A DNA stretch of 64,000 nt, from assembly GCA_026315105.1 (NCBI GenBank), contig CM048746.1, positions 352,812,548 through 352,876,547 of the forward strand, in the 5' to 3' direction. Positions 10,376 to 22,436 of this stretch are shown in pieces (the first letter of the stretch is position 1; every line of letters begins with the position of its first letter). Origin of the DNA: Locusta migratoria. Taxonomy: Eukaryota; Arthropoda; Insecta; Orthoptera; Acrididae. The notes under the pieces are model-generated. The model made no database searches. It saw only the letters and a program-made list of their open reading frames with translations, and was not told the DNA's origin. Position numbers and translations under genes: made by a program.

Positions 10376-11340
10376 TTATACTATTTCCCTCCCATTCCTT
10401 TTTTGAATAGCGCACGGAAAGGAAGAACACCTGAATCTCTCCATTAGATCTCTGATTTCACGTATTTTATTCTGATGATCTTTTCTACCTACGTAAGTGG
10501 GAGTCAACAATGTATTTTCGCATTCGGAGGAGAATATTGGCGATTGGACTTTCGTAAGTAATCCACGCCGCAGCGATAAACGCCGTTGTTGTAATAATTC
10601 CCATCCCAGATCCTGTATCATTTCCGTAACACTGTCTCCCCTGTATCGTGACAATGCGAAACGAGCTGCCCTCCTTTGGACTCTTTCGATATCCTCCGTC
10701 GCCGCGGTGGAGTAGCCGAGCGGTCTAAAGCGTCTCGCTGCGGGGCGCGCGGTTGCTCGCCGTGCACGTTCGAGCCCTCCCTGGGGCATGGGTGTGTGTG
10801 TTGTCCTTAGGCTAGTTTACCTAGGTTTAAGTAGTTTGTAAGATACGGACTAATGACCACGCAGTTTAGTCCGATAGATTTACAGACATTTGAACATTTT
10901 CTCCTCCGTCAATCCTACCTTATTAGGATTCCACATTGTGCAGCAATACTCCAAAAATGGATGGACAAGCATAGTGTATGCAGTTTCTTTTGTAGTTCTG
11001 TTGCATCTTCTAAGTCTTCTGCCAATAAAACGCAGTCTCTGGTTCCCCTTTCCCACGACATTATCTACGTGTTTTTTCCAGTTTAAAACTGAAGTAATAG
11101 TAATTCCTAGGTATTTTGTGGAGTTTACGGCCTTCACGTTTGATTGATTTATCTTGTAAACAAAGTTTAACGGATTTCTTTTCGTACTCATGTGGACGAC
11201 TTCACACTTCTCATTATTTAGAGTCAACTGCCAATTTTTACATCATAGTGATAACTTATCCAGATCGTTCTGCAGTTGATTTTGACCATCAGATGATTTT
11301 ACTAGACGGTAAATGACGGCGTCATCTGAACCGGATCTCA
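10376..11340 (-). mobile_element. Non-LTR retrotransposon relic, reverse-transcriptase C-terminal half (LINE family 1, copy a)
   Basis: Minus-strand translation shows DDAVIYR, WQLTLNNEKCEVVHM, TKYLGITI, RRAARF, and near the end MERFRCSSFP. This order (catalytic-Asp block, thumb region, C-terminal tail) is typical of CR1/Jockey-like LINE reverse transcriptases. The usual ADD before the first conserved residue reads SDD here. The sequence is split by a subfamily B SINE (10701-10901) exactly between TEE and IERVQRRAARF. There is a stop within the DDAVIYR-WQLTL stretch, and everything upstream is missing, so it is a dead 5'-truncated copy. Confidence 0.85.
10701..10901 (+). mobile_element. SINE, subfamily B, inserted in a LINE
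   Basis: The head gccgcggtggagtagccgag (box A) and a variant box B (cgttcgagccc) are followed by the subfamily B body (tgtgtgtgttgtccttaggc) and tail. Target duplication tcctccgtc at 10692-10700 and 10902-10910 shows a clean insertion into the older LINE relic. Confidence 0.93.
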
Positions 11341-12085
11341 GTTTCACCATGTCAATCGTAAATCAGGCAATCCGAATTTATGTCTTTCGAAAAAAGTATG
11401 TTTTCCATTTAAGCTAAAAAAACTAGTACCTTATCGTTTACACGTAGTAGCCTACATCATCAAAAGAGTAACACAAAAACTTAATTGCGAATAACTAGAG
11501 GAGCAAAACATCGCCTGTCTTAAACGTTCACCAATCACCGTAAACAGTGGCAACAATTTGTTGCATAACGACCGACCCAGCACTGGTCACAAGAACAAGC
11601 ACAAATACTATGGTTTTCAGTTTAGGAAGATAGTAAAAGAAAATACACATACAATTTTGCTTTCTCGTAAAGTTATAGGAATGAGAGATGATTGCAATTA
11701 TGGTGTAACTTCATTTTTAATTAATTAATTAGTTTATTTTATTTGCGCAAACAAGAGTTTTGTGACACACTGGATATTATGGACACCCGTCTCTGTCAGT
11801 GGGGAGGTACAGTTCTTCTAAAGAGCAAAACACTGGGCTTGCGCGACTAGACTAAACGAGCGTGTCTGTGTCCTCATGCCCGGCGAGTACTGGCGTGCCT
11901 GACGTCAGCTTCCCCCACCACCGCGGCTTCGAGCTGTGGTAGTGAGCGCTCGTGTGCGCTCCTGCTCGCGGAGCAGCCTGTTGGAACAGCCCGATTTATA
12001 GAGTCGAGTTACATCATTGGTTCCCAACCCGTGGTTCTCAAGCTCTAAAACATGGTTCGCGAAATGTATAAAATGTCAAAGAGAA
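11341..12085. other. Unassigned sequence with a small GC-rich patch
   Basis: Mostly AT-rich with no recognisable coding content. A patch at about 11860-11965 is CpG-rich and includes tgacgtca (an ATF/CRE core, about 11899). No nearby gene supports a promoter call. Confidence 0.4.
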
Positions 12086-12098
12086 GAGACTTCACATT

Positions 12099-12287
12099 GT
12101 AGCCGAGCGGTCTAAGGCGCCTCGCTGCGGAGCGCGCGGTTGTTCGCCGTCGGAGCTTCGAGTCCCCCCTGGGGCATGGGTGTGTGTGTTGTCCTTAGGT
12201 TAGTTTACCTTAATTTAAGTAGTTTGTAAGCTACGGACAGATAACTACGCAGTTTGGTCCGATAGATTTACAAACATTTGAACACTT
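12099..12287 (+). mobile_element. 5'-truncated SINE, subfamily B
   Basis: The copy starts within the head at gtagccgagcgg, lacking the usual first ~11 bp. Perfect 13-bp target duplication gagacttcacatt at 12086-12098 and 12288-12300, so it inserted already truncated. Confidence 0.94.
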
Positions 12288-12620
12288 GAGACTTCACATT
12301 ACATACGTCAGATATATCGGAAACCTAGAAAGTCTATTAGTTGTTGACCAACACTAAACGGTCATTCTTAGAGACAAGAAATTTTATTCCTTGTATGTTA
12401 GAGACAATTCCAATCGATCCATCTTTTGTCTCGTACGCCCAGAACCGCACGAAACCATGCTTTGAATAACCGGCAATCATAAACAGTACAGTCGTGCGAG
12501 GTACGTATTGTACCTCAATTAACATTTTAACAGAGAGAAACAGGGTAACAAGATTTTAATACCATACGAAGGAAATTATATGTAATTTAATGGCGTCAGT
12601 ATATCACTATATATTCAATC

Positions 12621-12817
12621 GCCGCGGTGGATTATCCGCGCGTACTGGAGCGCCGTGTTGCGGTGCTCGCGGCCGTCCGCCGTTGGGGGTTCGAATCCCC
12701 CCACGCGCATGGAAGTTTGTGTCGTCTTTAGTATAAGGTAGTTACTTTGCATGTTTAGGCACTGATGACCCCGCAGTTAAGTCCCTTAAGCTCTACAAAC
12801 ATTGGAACATTTTGAAC
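12621..12817 (+). mobile_element. SINE, subfamily C
   Basis: Perfect box B (ggttcgaatcc), then the C-type body (gtcgtctttagtataaggta) and shared tail. Target duplication atattcaatc at 12611-12620 and 12818-12827. Confidence 0.94.
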
Positions 12818-13095
12818 ATATTCAATCAGCAACGCTAAGAAATCTCTCCTTCAAGTACTTATAATAGCTCAAAACACATATATACAGCAATACCACACAT
12901 CTAAAAGTGCTTATATTAGTCCGCAATTTGCGGGTGCAGGATAAGTGGTTAAAACAAAATAGGAGAGATTAATGTGCACGCCTCACTACTCACGTTATCA
13001 CCTTCCTGTGTACCTGTTGCTCTGGAGATGAACGTCTTTTACTACTTGAAGAGGCACTTCAGGTTCAGGTTCCTCCTGAACTTTAAATTTCATAT

Positions 13096-13905
13096 ATCTA
13101 TCCAGCGGATGATGCTGTCACATATCGGTTAGTAAAGTCACCAGAAGATCAAAAGCAACTTGAAAATGGTTTAGATAAGACATGTGTGTGGTGCAAAAAA
13201 TGGCAATTGACCCTTAATAATATGAAGTGTGAGGTCATCCATATGACCACTAAAAGAAGCCTGTTAAAGTTCATTTACACGATAAATCAGTCAAATATAC
13301 AGACCGTAATTCCGACTAAATACCTAGGAGTAACAATAACAAACAATTTATCTGAAAAAAAAAATACAAAGCAAATATTGTCGCGACAACGAACCAAAGA
13401 CTACGTTTCGTTGGCAGAACACTTAGAAAATGCATTTCTAAAGAAACTGCCTACACTACACTTGTGCCTCCTATTTTGGAGTATTGCTGCGCATTGTAGG
13501 ATCCACACGATGTGGGACTGACAGATGATTTAGAGTAAGTTCAGGGCAGCTCGTTCTATACTATCGCGATATAAGGGGGAGAGTGTCACAGAAATGATGA
13601 AGGAGTTGGGGTGGAAATCGTTAAAAGAAAGGCGTTGTTACTACGAGATCTATTTGCGAAATTTTTTTCACCATCTTTCTTTTCGGCATGCGAACATATT
13701 TTCCTCGCAGCCACTTACATAGGAAGACATGATCTTGAAAATAAAATAAGAGAAATCAAATCGAAAACGAAAAGATTTAGGTGTTCCTTTTTCCGCGAAG
13801 CTATTAGAGAATGGAACTGTAGAGAAACATCATAAAAGCGGTTCGATGAAACCCTTTGCCATGCACTTCAATGTGGCTTGTAGAGTATGTATGTAGATGT
13901 AGCGT
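13096..13905 (+). mobile_element. LINE family 1 relic, reverse-transcriptase C-terminal half (copy b)
   Basis: Plus-strand translation gives ADDAVTYRLVKS (catalytic aspartates intact, codons 13105-13113), then WQLTLNNMKCEVIHM, TKYLGVTITN, and in a shifted frame (13611-13835) the tail motif RFRCSFFREAIREWNCRE. At least two frameshifts and several stops separate these parts. Past the stop, the 3' untranslated region ends near tatgtatgtagatgtag. Upstream of 13096 there is no recognisable reverse transcriptase, so the copy is 5'-truncated. It is the best-preserved of four family 1 copies in the window. Confidence 0.87.
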
Positions 13906-14106
13906 ATCATCGTGTATTTCTGTGTCATCGTCATTATATTTCTGAACTATTTGTTACGTAATATATTCGCGAACTCAAGTCCTCATCCCCGATGTTATTT
14001 CCATATTCATCAAGTCCCTATTATTTGGACCTCATGCATTGGATTAAATATCTTTATGATATCACTGTACTGTAGCGAGTTTACACGACAACTCGCTTGG
14101 GAACAG

Positions 14107-14309
14107 ACGGCCGCGGTGGAGCAGCCGAGCGGTCTAAAGCGTCTCGCTGCGGAGCGCGCGGTTTCTCGCCGTGGAGGTTCGAGTCCTCCCTAGGGCATGG
14201 GTGTGTGTATTTGTCCTTAGGTTAGTTTACCTTCGTTTAAGTAGTTTGTAAGCTACAGATGACCACGTAGTTTCGTCCGATAGATTTACAAACCAAACAT
14301 TTGAACGTT
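14107..14309 (+). mobile_element. SINE, subfamily B
   Basis: Box A in gccgcggtggagcagccgag, box B ggttcgagtcc, B-type body. Target duplication ttgggaacag at 14097-14106 and 14310-14319. Confidence 0.94.
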
Positions 14310-14319
14310 TTGGGAACAG

Positions 14320-15037
14320 TCTAAGAGACAAATGGGTACCACAGCTATACTACTCACGCAACTGGAGCACTGGTTAGTGCAGCTACACTATGCTATCATC
14401 TAATAGCGCTAGCAGACAAGTGCGGTGTTTAGCATAGAAATGACGTACACCACTGTTTTGTTTACCATTGCTTGTCATCCCAGCATGGTTTAGTGCTGTT
14501 CCTAGCGTTTGCGGTCAAAGATGTCCCTTGTTAGTAGCTTTCCTACTTACGTGGCGTGTCAATCGTACTTTGTGTTCACGATAACTAGACAACTGCAATG
14601 GTAATGACAAATGTAGATAACATCGATACCAAATCAGATTACTCACTTGTGTTCTTAGTATTTAGAACTTTTATTGAATTCCAAAATAATATAAACTATA
14701 AGAATGCAACGGAATTGATTCTTTTTGGCAGTTTTGTTGTAAAACTGGAAAAATCATACAATTACAGTCCGGATACAACCTTCTTCTTTTATGATTTTTG
14801 CACGACTTTTTTGCGTGAACAATTGTTTACTGCTTGAAAACAAATGCAGCAATCGATTCAAATTAAAGATATCCATCTACGTTCAAAAACTTTATCCCTA
14901 GGATTACCCAACGAGAAAATTAAACGAAATAGCTATTATTACTTTGTTGCTAACCGAAATTTAATTTACTACCGCACGAAATTTTTTATTATGACTCTAC
15001 TAAAAAGTGACGCGACTATGTTAAAGTTTACATTAAA
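14320..15037. other. AT-rich sequence, no gene recognised
   Basis: Two modest frames (14598-14837 and 14844-15128, plus) are AT-rich without known motifs; the second runs into the next SINE. I regard both as chance. Confidence 0.45.
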
Positions 15038-15049
15038 GTTTATTCTTGG

Positions 15050-15249
15050 AAAAAAAATCAAATGTTTGTATAGTCTATGGGACTTAACTACGGCGTCATC
15101 AGTCCCTAAACTTACAAACTACTTATGAACTAACTAATACTAAGGACGGCACAAATATACATGCCCGAGGGGGGATTCGAGCCCCCGACCGTAATGGCCG
15201 TGCAGACCGTGACTGGAGCGCCTCAGTCTCCTCGGCCACCGCGGCCGGC
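15050..15249 (-). mobile_element. SINE, subfamily A
   Basis: Full-length minus-strand copy with a near-perfect box B. Target duplication gtttattcttgga at 15038-15050 and 15250-15262, 13 bp and identical, suggesting a relatively young insertion. Confidence 0.95.
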
Positions 15250-15262
15250 GTTTATTCTTGGA

Positions 15263-16208
15263 TTGAAGCACTTCATTTTTTACTGAACCTTGTGGTCCCC
15301 GTCCACAACATAGAAAGATGTAAGAAAGGTTGCGAACCACTAACACAGATACATTATTTATGATGGTGAGCTAACTGACCTAAAACTTATATTTTTTTAA
15401 TAGATCTGTAAAAATACAGGTGTGTTACTAATATACCCTCGTTAGTGTCCTTTTGGAAGTAACATAACTGTGCTTCTAAAAATGATGTAGGGACCGTTTC
15501 ATTGGGTCAACATCGGTGGTCAGTGTTTACAGATTTAAAAATGGTGAATTTTTTTTATTTGGTCACCCAAATGTATATACTAAATATACCTGTTTTGTTT
15601 GTCTGTGAGGTTGGCGTGACAAACCGTCCACGAACATTTGGCCAGTCGGATACAATTTATCCTTCTGCAACAAGATATTAAACTTGCGCTTATAAATCAG
15701 TTTGTCAAAGCTTTCGATAGAAATGGCGATTGATTCATATAAATTTGTTAATAATATCCTTATCTCAGTATAGAAAGTTAATAGCAGAAAGTTCCGAAGG
15801 GCTACAAAATAAACTGGAAGCTTAGTAAAGCTGTTTATAAGTTGACGAAAAAGATTCGGGAAATCACAATGCTGAAAAAATTCCGAAATAATAGAAAAAA
15901 TATTCTAGAATTTCCAAAAACTAGGAGGTAATTTGAGTGTGAAATTAAATTTTTTGCACCGTCCTGTATAAAAATTTCATGACAACTTGGGCGATTACAG
16001 GGATCGCCATGATGGCACACTTGCAGAAATGTCAAGAAAAGTTTTAATACAGTTATTGTTGATTTTTATTTGGTGTTCTAACTAATATTATCCTCGCTCT
16101 ATTTATAGCATAAACCATAACTTAAAAATAAACGTTTAAATTTTCTCCTTTTTATAACTTCCAGTATAAATGGGTTGTGTTTATCTCATTCATTATTATT
16201 TTCGCGCT
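15263..16208. other. AT-rich sequence, no gene recognised
   Basis: No recognisable coding or repeat structure. Confidence 0.45.
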
Positions 16209-16404
16209 GGCCGCGGTGGCCGAGGGGACTGCGACGCGCCAGTAACGTTCTGCACGGCCACTACGGTCGGGGGTTCGGATCCCCCCTTGGGCATGGATAT
16301 TTGTGCCGTCCTTAGTGTTAGCTAGTTCATAAGTAGTTTGTAAGTTTAGGGACTGATGACCCCGTAGTTGAGTCCCATAAGCTATACAAACATTTGAACA
16401 TTTG
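16209..16404 (+). mobile_element. SINE, subfamily A
   Basis: Starts ggccgcggtggccgagg; box B reads ggttcggatcc, one change from consensus. Body and tail are A-type. The target duplication is unclear, with only a shared attatttt in the two flanks. Confidence 0.92.
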
Positions 16405-17373
16405 AAACAAACAAACATTATTTTAGTATTCAGAATACAAAAATTACATGAAACTGATTAATAAATGTCATTCCACAGAATAAGTGTGGCTCTTTTTTAT
16501 ACTATTGCTTTTTCAGTGTACTGTTCTAGATACCGATACGAGGCAACTGATTTTCCCTTAAGGGGCACCTTCGATGCTGTATGATTAACAGCCGTAACTC
16601 TTGTATTGATCTAAATATTCAAGTGGATTTTTTTTTAAAAATAAGCGTATACCTTTCGTAACATCTTTCAATTGCTCTTGAAAAAAAAATTAATATGAAA
16701 CTTTTCACAAAATTAGCGATATGAAAGCGATATGTGAAAATAGGTTTCCTAATCCTCATCTCATTCGTCATAGCGAGCATGTGCCACACGTCCATACATA
16801 AATTGTAGATTATTCTCTGTCTATGTCGTGTAAGGGAATGATGTTTTGTTGTAAAGTAATGCGCCTATTTTGCTGCGTTCTGACAACGACGCTTAGTGTG
16901 ACAGCTTTGTTTGCCGGTTTTCGCATGGAAATAGCGGACTCCGACTGGATTTCTTTACAATTGTAGTAAATACTATTTAGAGTTCTTTTTGAAAAAAGTT
17001 TCATTGTCAATATTAACAACCAAAATGAATTTCCAACCACTGTTGATTACAGCTATGAATTGAACTATATAATAAGTACAGTTTACAACTATCCGCATGA
17101 TGCTCGAATGGCATTATTTGCTGAGATTGTTCAGCCACCGTCAACTATCAGCAAAGACGTAACGATGCGTTGCGACGGGCATATAAAGAAGTCAGACACA
17201 TAACACATAAAAAACTTAAGTAATCGGCCATCAGCCTTCCTCTCAATAGAGCGCATTCACACAATCGCACAGACACACTTCACAATCAACACAACCGGCA
17301 GCCGGAGGTAGCTTTTGTGCAACTGTGAAGTGTGCCTGTGTGAATACTCGAGAAGGTCATGTCCAATAGCATG

Positions 17374-17380
<7 letters not shown>
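16405..17380. other. AT-rich sequence, no gene recognised
   Basis: A 76-codon minus frame (16810-17040) has no known motif. A short inverted match (caactgtgaagtgtg near 17320 against cacacttcacaat near 17273) makes a weak hairpin. Confidence 0.4.

Positions 17381-17417
<37 letters not shown>
17381..17417. repeat. (GT)n microsatellite
   Basis: About 18 GT repeats immediately before the target duplication of the next SINE, so the SINE inserted beside an existing microsatellite. Confidence 0.92.
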
Positions 17418-17423
<6 letters not shown>

Positions 17424-17429
17424 TAGGTG

Positions 17430-17612
17430 TTCAAATGTTTGTAAATCTATCGTACCAAACTGTCCGTAGCTTACAAACTACTTAAACCTAGGTGAACTAA
17501 CCTAAGGACAAACACACAAACCCTTGCCCCAGGGAGGACTCGAACCACCACGGCGAGCAACCGCGCGCTCCGCAGCGAGACGGTTCAGACCGCTCGGCTA
17601 CTCCACCGCGGC
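17430..17612 (-). mobile_element. SINE, subfamily B
   Basis: Minus-strand copy with box A visible as ggagtagccgag. Target duplication ttttcttaggtg at 17418-17429 and ttttcttatgtg at 17613-17624. Confidence 0.94.
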
Positions 17613-17624
17613 TTTTCTTATGTG

Positions 17625-18620
17625 CCTGTCGCAGCTCTACGTTACGTCTTTGAGGTGAGATGCAAACTGTCTTAACTATATTGTTAAATTCCAGCCTCGA
17701 GTTTCCATTGTTACGGATATCAGTCGATTAGACGTTGAAATATTTATTACTACGACTAAACCATTGTAGGATATCGTTATTCACTTCATCATCAGTGTTG
17801 AAATCTTTTCCTCCAACGAGAACTTTAAGGGGTCCTAAAAGATGAAAATAACTTGACGGTAACAAGACTATAGGTGTACGGGAAAGGATGGTAATATCTC
17901 AAATCTAGTGCCTGCACTGTTTGAAATGTGCTTTGAGCAGTATGTGGTCGTGCATTTGCTTGCAAAAAAGAGAACACACTTTCTGGTAGCACCAGAACAT
18001 TTATTCCGTTTGCGTATCACGCAAAACACGGCAGTAATATTCACATTTCATAGTGACAAAATGGAGTAAAGCCAATGTACATAATTCGCTGTTTATCCCC
18101 GAGTATACTTGCCTTCACCTTTCTAGAAGACGCAACTCTTCCATATTGCTTGGCAGGTAGTGAAATCATACGCTTCCTTCACAGTACTTAGCCTGCAGCG
18201 TTCTGCAAATTTCACCAGGTTCCGTGCCCTCGTTCTCCACAATTTCGTCACAACACGCTGTTCGGCGTAGACGTTCACACTGTTGTAAATAGCAATCTAT
18301 TCAAAAGTACGAGGAACGAGCACGGTCCTCGAGTAAAAGGACAAAGGTGTCAGTATCTACTGGTTACAAAACCTCGACCTTAGGCTTCCATTTAAACGTG
18401 AAAAGACAAGTCAGGGATTGAGTTAACGACTTCCGTACTTGCTTCGCTATCTCGATCGATACAAATTACGACTTTGGCAGATTACAAAGCACGCGTCCTT
18501 GCGGGCCTTATGGGCCCTTATGGGTCGAAAAACTTCGTTGCGTATTCTGGAGTCGTTCCCGAATTGAATGGGATTTACGTCTTATGTGACACTGTATAAA
18601 AACAAGCCGTTGTTCAAAGC
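17625..18620. other. Unassigned sequence
   Basis: No recognisable gene or repeat. A local direct repeat (gggccttatgggcccttatggg) lies near 18504-18525. Confidence 0.45.
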
Positions 18621-18632
18621 ATTAAAATATCT

Positions 18633-18832
18633 GCCGCGGCGGAGCGGCCAAGCGCATTGAGGCGCTATGCTACGATGCGCAGGGCCGTTCCCCGTCGGGG
18701 GTTCGAATCCCCCATCGGGCATGGATGTTTGTGCTCTCTCTAGTATAAGGTAGTTCATAAGTAGTTTGTAAGTTTAGAGACTGATGACCCCGCAATTAAG
18801 ACCCATAAGCTTTACAAACATTTGAACATTTT
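18633..18832 (+). mobile_element. SINE, subfamily C
   Basis: C-type head (gaggcgctatgctacgatgc) and body (agtataaggtagttcataag), perfect box B. Target duplication attaaaatatct (18621-18632) and attaaaatctct (18833-18844). Confidence 0.94.
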
Positions 18833-18904
18833 ATTAAAATCTCTAGAATTGCTTGATCGATATACTTTATATATGCACAATACTCTGTTGAACATTCGGA
18901 CGGA

Positions 18905-19437
18905 TATACCATTTTTACCGAGTTCATCGAACCACTTTTACGATATTTCTCTTCCATTCTATAGTAGCTCTCGGAAGAAGGAACACCAAAATCTTTTTTT
19001 TTTTTTTCTGATTGGTCTTATTTATTATGATGATCATGACTCCTTATGTAGGTGGGTGCTAAAAATATATGCACCCATTCGGAAGAGAAAGTTGATGAAA
19101 GAAATGTTACCGCATCGAATAACGCCTTCCTTATAATGATTTCCACCCCGAGTCTCGCATCATTTCACTGATACTCTCTCCCATATATAAAGAATTTACA
19201 AAAGGAGCTGCCCTTCTCTGAACTTTCTCTAACTAGTCCGTCACACCAATCAGCAATACCCCAAAATCGGACGCACAAGTGTTCAGTAGTGTGGGCAGTT
19301 TCTTTAATAGAACTGCATCTTCTAAGTGTTCTTCCAAAGAAACGTAGTCTTTGGTTCGCCTTCCCTGCAATATTTCCTGTGTGTCTATTGTAGAGGTTGC
19401 TGACTTCACTGGCATATTTAAAACTGCGATTTATCAT
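18905..19437 (-). mobile_element. LINE family 1 relic, C-terminal part (copy c)
   Basis: Minus-strand fragments read KANQRLRFFGRTLRRC, matching the GNQRLRFIGRRLRRC block of copy a, and further on SFFRE, followed by the family's 3' untranslated start (gtggttcgatgaac). Frameshifts and a T-rich insertion (about 18993-19008) break the frame. 5'-truncated and dead. Confidence 0.75.
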
Positions 19438-20805
19438 ACTACCGTTTTCTTAGCAAGGTTATGGGGAGGGGGTCCATTGTCTTAGGGAGCTGTAGAGTCA
19501 GGCCTCCTGTATGTCGGGTAAGCTCCAGTCTCATCAAAATGCATTGAGAAAGTTCCCTTAGATATAATATCATCTATTGCTTGGCTTGTTGCCTGTCATA
19601 CAACTAAGTATTTTCGCTTAACTTTCCGACCAAACTTTCACAGTAATTTATTAGGCCTAGATGAAGTAACCAGTAGCCAGACACATTTTTTTAACTCCAG
19701 GCATCCGTTTTTGTTAACAGCCTTTCTCATAGTACGATATTTGAAGTCTGCAGCTTCTGACTGCCGCAAGTGATTTTCTATGTTTCTGTCACTGCTGTGA
19801 ACAGCCGAACAGCGGCCAGTTGTGGAAATGCAATGGAGCGAATTTTGGGCAGGGTAACGGATACGATATTGAATAGCGTATGTCACTCGTTACAGTTACT
19901 GCTCATCGCAGTTAATCGCTACCGATTCACCTCAGTCATTCAGCGTATGATGAAAGCTTTATTAATTGTTTCCTGTGAATTTATTTACATAAATCAAACG
20001 AGGACTAGAATAAATAATATTATACGCTGCATGCTATTCGGTAAATGACGAGAGAGTAGGAGCCTCACCTATAAGCAATAAATCGGCAATACAATTTACA
20101 AAGCCAGGTACGAAATTATTCCGTCAGTTTCCATACATCAATGGTCACAAGTAAACTGAGTATTTCTTACGTTAAAAATCAAGATACATTTACGGTGCGA
20201 CCTTAAGTAAAATATTTATATTTTGATAATTATTTATCGTCAACTTCAAGACAGGAGTCAAACTCAAGGTTCTTAGCTTCGAAAGGAAGAAATTATCTGC
20301 TCTGGTGTGTAAATTAAATTAAATTTTAACAATTATGTACTAGTTTCAACATAACCTTAGGGTCAGCATTTAGGAACTATTCTCGAAGTTTTAATGTATG
20401 ACTTTCTCATAAGCTGATGATCGTTAAATATGTGCCGTAAAAGTGCTACTCCCATTACAGTGTTACAGCGGTTGGAGTCGTTACTTGTGCATGGCACAGT
20501 TGTTTGTGTATACCAAGAATCCTTAAAACGTAAAATCTGTTCGGGTTTATTATCTGGTAGCCGAAATTCATTTCCATGCAACACAAATTACCCCTCCTCA
20601 ATAACTGTATACCACAGCCCACGAGACACTAATTAGTTCGTTATGTGAGCTACAGCATCTGCAGTGCGATCGATATTGAGTCCAGATGAAGCTAGGCTGA
20701 CGACAGGAACCCAGTGTTCACAACACTTTGCGAGTTAATACATAATACGAAAGTAAAGCCATATTTGTCGTAACCCTGAGGATAAAAGTCTAGTCATAAA
20801 AGGGG
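19438..20805. other. Unassigned sequence
   Basis: Short frames only. The overlapping frames at 20363-20636 on both strands have no recognisable motif. Confidence 0.4.
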
Positions 20806-20810
20806 AGACC

Positions 20811-20990
20811 TATAAAACAGAGCAGGACCTCTGCAGTAAAGTTTTATACAGCGTGTGGCTGAAAGCTACATAAACAGCGTACTGACTGTATTTCGTTGCT
20901 CCTGTAACTACTGTGCATAGCGGGTGAGAGACTGCAAAGATGAGGTTCGTCAGCACCGGATTATATCAGCCATCCGCCTCAGCTCATTAA
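20811..20990 (+). promoter_or_regulatory. Candidate TATA promoter with short first-exon-like frame
   Basis: TATAAAAC at 20811-20818 is followed at about +24 by gCAGTaa. An ATG at 20940 opens a 16-codon frame starting MRFVS that soon stops. Many secreted insect proteins have a first exon ending just after the start codon, but no good GTRAGT donor is visible, so the gene reading is weak. Confidence 0.2.
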
Positions 20991-21370
20991 CGCAAACTAT
21001 ACTTCCGTTTCGATGGATAAACAGAAGTGACTTGCTACTTGTGATACACAACTTGTGAGCGTCATCGCACTTCTGTATCAACGAACACGGGTCAGCCAAG
21101 TGTTACGTGATTCCACTCTACTACACATGCGAACGCCTGACTCGTGGTTGGCGTTAACCCAGATGGAGCGGTATTATTTTTGGTTTAAATTTTTTTTTCA
21201 GAAGCTGCTAATTACCTTCATATATACAAGATAGTTATAAGTGACTTTTTCACAATCATGCCATTAGTTTTGCAATACTGCCCTTCTTTCTGGAAGGACG
21301 TCAAAATGAATGTTTTATTATTTTAATCTGGTGAATCATTATTATTAAAATATCATTTAAAATGAAATAT

Positions 21371-22434
21371 ATAGGGTACGGGCAAACTTTCAGGAAACAT
21401 TCCTCACACACAAAGAAAGAAAATATGTGGACATGTGTCCGGAAACGCTTAATTTCCATGTTAGAGCTCATTTTAGTACTTCACTTTAAATGTAAATTGA
21501 AATAATTCCTGCTGACAATTGTCAAAATACCCAATTGTTTCGTTAGTATGTACTGTACTTCCTCGATTCAGCGCCAGTTGGCCCAATTGAAGGAAGATAA
21601 TGTTGACTTCCGTGCTTGTGTTGACATGCGACGGATGAGGCTTCATTCCAACGTGATCAAATTGTAAATTTTCACAATGAACATAGTGAGCTGACGGGAA
21701 TCTGTACACAATTGTGCAGTCACGTCATCAACATAGATTTTCTGTGAACGTTTGGGCAGAAATTGTTGGTGATGTCTTGATTGGGCCTCATGTTCTTCCA
21801 CCTACGATCACTGGAGCACGTTATCATGATTTCAAACGGGATACTCTACCTGTGCTGCTAGAACATGTGTCTTTACAAGTACGACACAATATGTGGCTCA
21901 TGCACGATGGAGCTCCAGCACATTTCAGTCGACGTGTTCGTACGCTTCTTAACAACAGATTCGGTGATCGATCGATTGGTAGAGGCGGACCAATTCCATG
22001 GCCTCTACACTCTCCTGACCTCAACCGTCTTAACTTTCATTTACGGGGCATTTGAAATCTCTTGTCTACGCAACCCCGGTACCAAATGTAGAGACTTTTC
22101 GTGCTCGTATTGTGGACGGCTGTGATACAATTAGCCATTCTCTAGGGTTGCATCAGCGCATCAGAGATTCCATGCGACGGAGGGTGGATGCATGTATCGT
22201 CACCAACGGAGGACATTTTGAACATTTCCTGTAACAAAGTGTTTGAAGTCACGCTGGTACGTTCTGTTGCCGTGTGTTTCCATTCCATGATTGATGTGAG
22301 TTGAAGAGAAATAATAAAATGAGCTCTAACATGGAAATTAAGTGATTCCGGACACATGTCTACATAACATATTTTCTTTCTTTGTGTGTGCGGAATGTTT
22401 CTTGAAAGTTTGGCCGGACTTTTGTAACACCCAG
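21371..22434 (+). mobile_element. Mariner-type element, internal deletion derivative (copy 2)
   Basis: Shares its termini with the element at 3674-4599: left end near 21371 with the caaactttcaggaaacattc block, right end ...tttgtaacacccag at 22434 beside TA (22435-22436). The left terminus has lost a few bases. Its internal deletion falls elsewhere: sequence upstream of the transposase core is kept to about 21630, then joins the acggatgaggcttcattcc block. The two copies are therefore independent deletion products of one family. Confidence 0.9.
21627..22234 (+). pseudogene. Mariner transposase core, frameshifted
   Basis: TDEASFQRDQ (first Asp, codon 21634-21636) is followed by a frameshift, then NVWAEIVGDVLIGPHVLPP and MHDGAPAHFSRRVR (second Asp, codon 21906-21908), then SPDLNRLNFHL, where the last aspartate of the DD41D signature is Asn. 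A further frameshift near 22050 precedes the C-terminal GGHFEHFL. Compared with copy 1, this copy is inactive at both the reading-frame and residue level. Confidence 0.85.
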
Positions 22435-22436
22435 TA

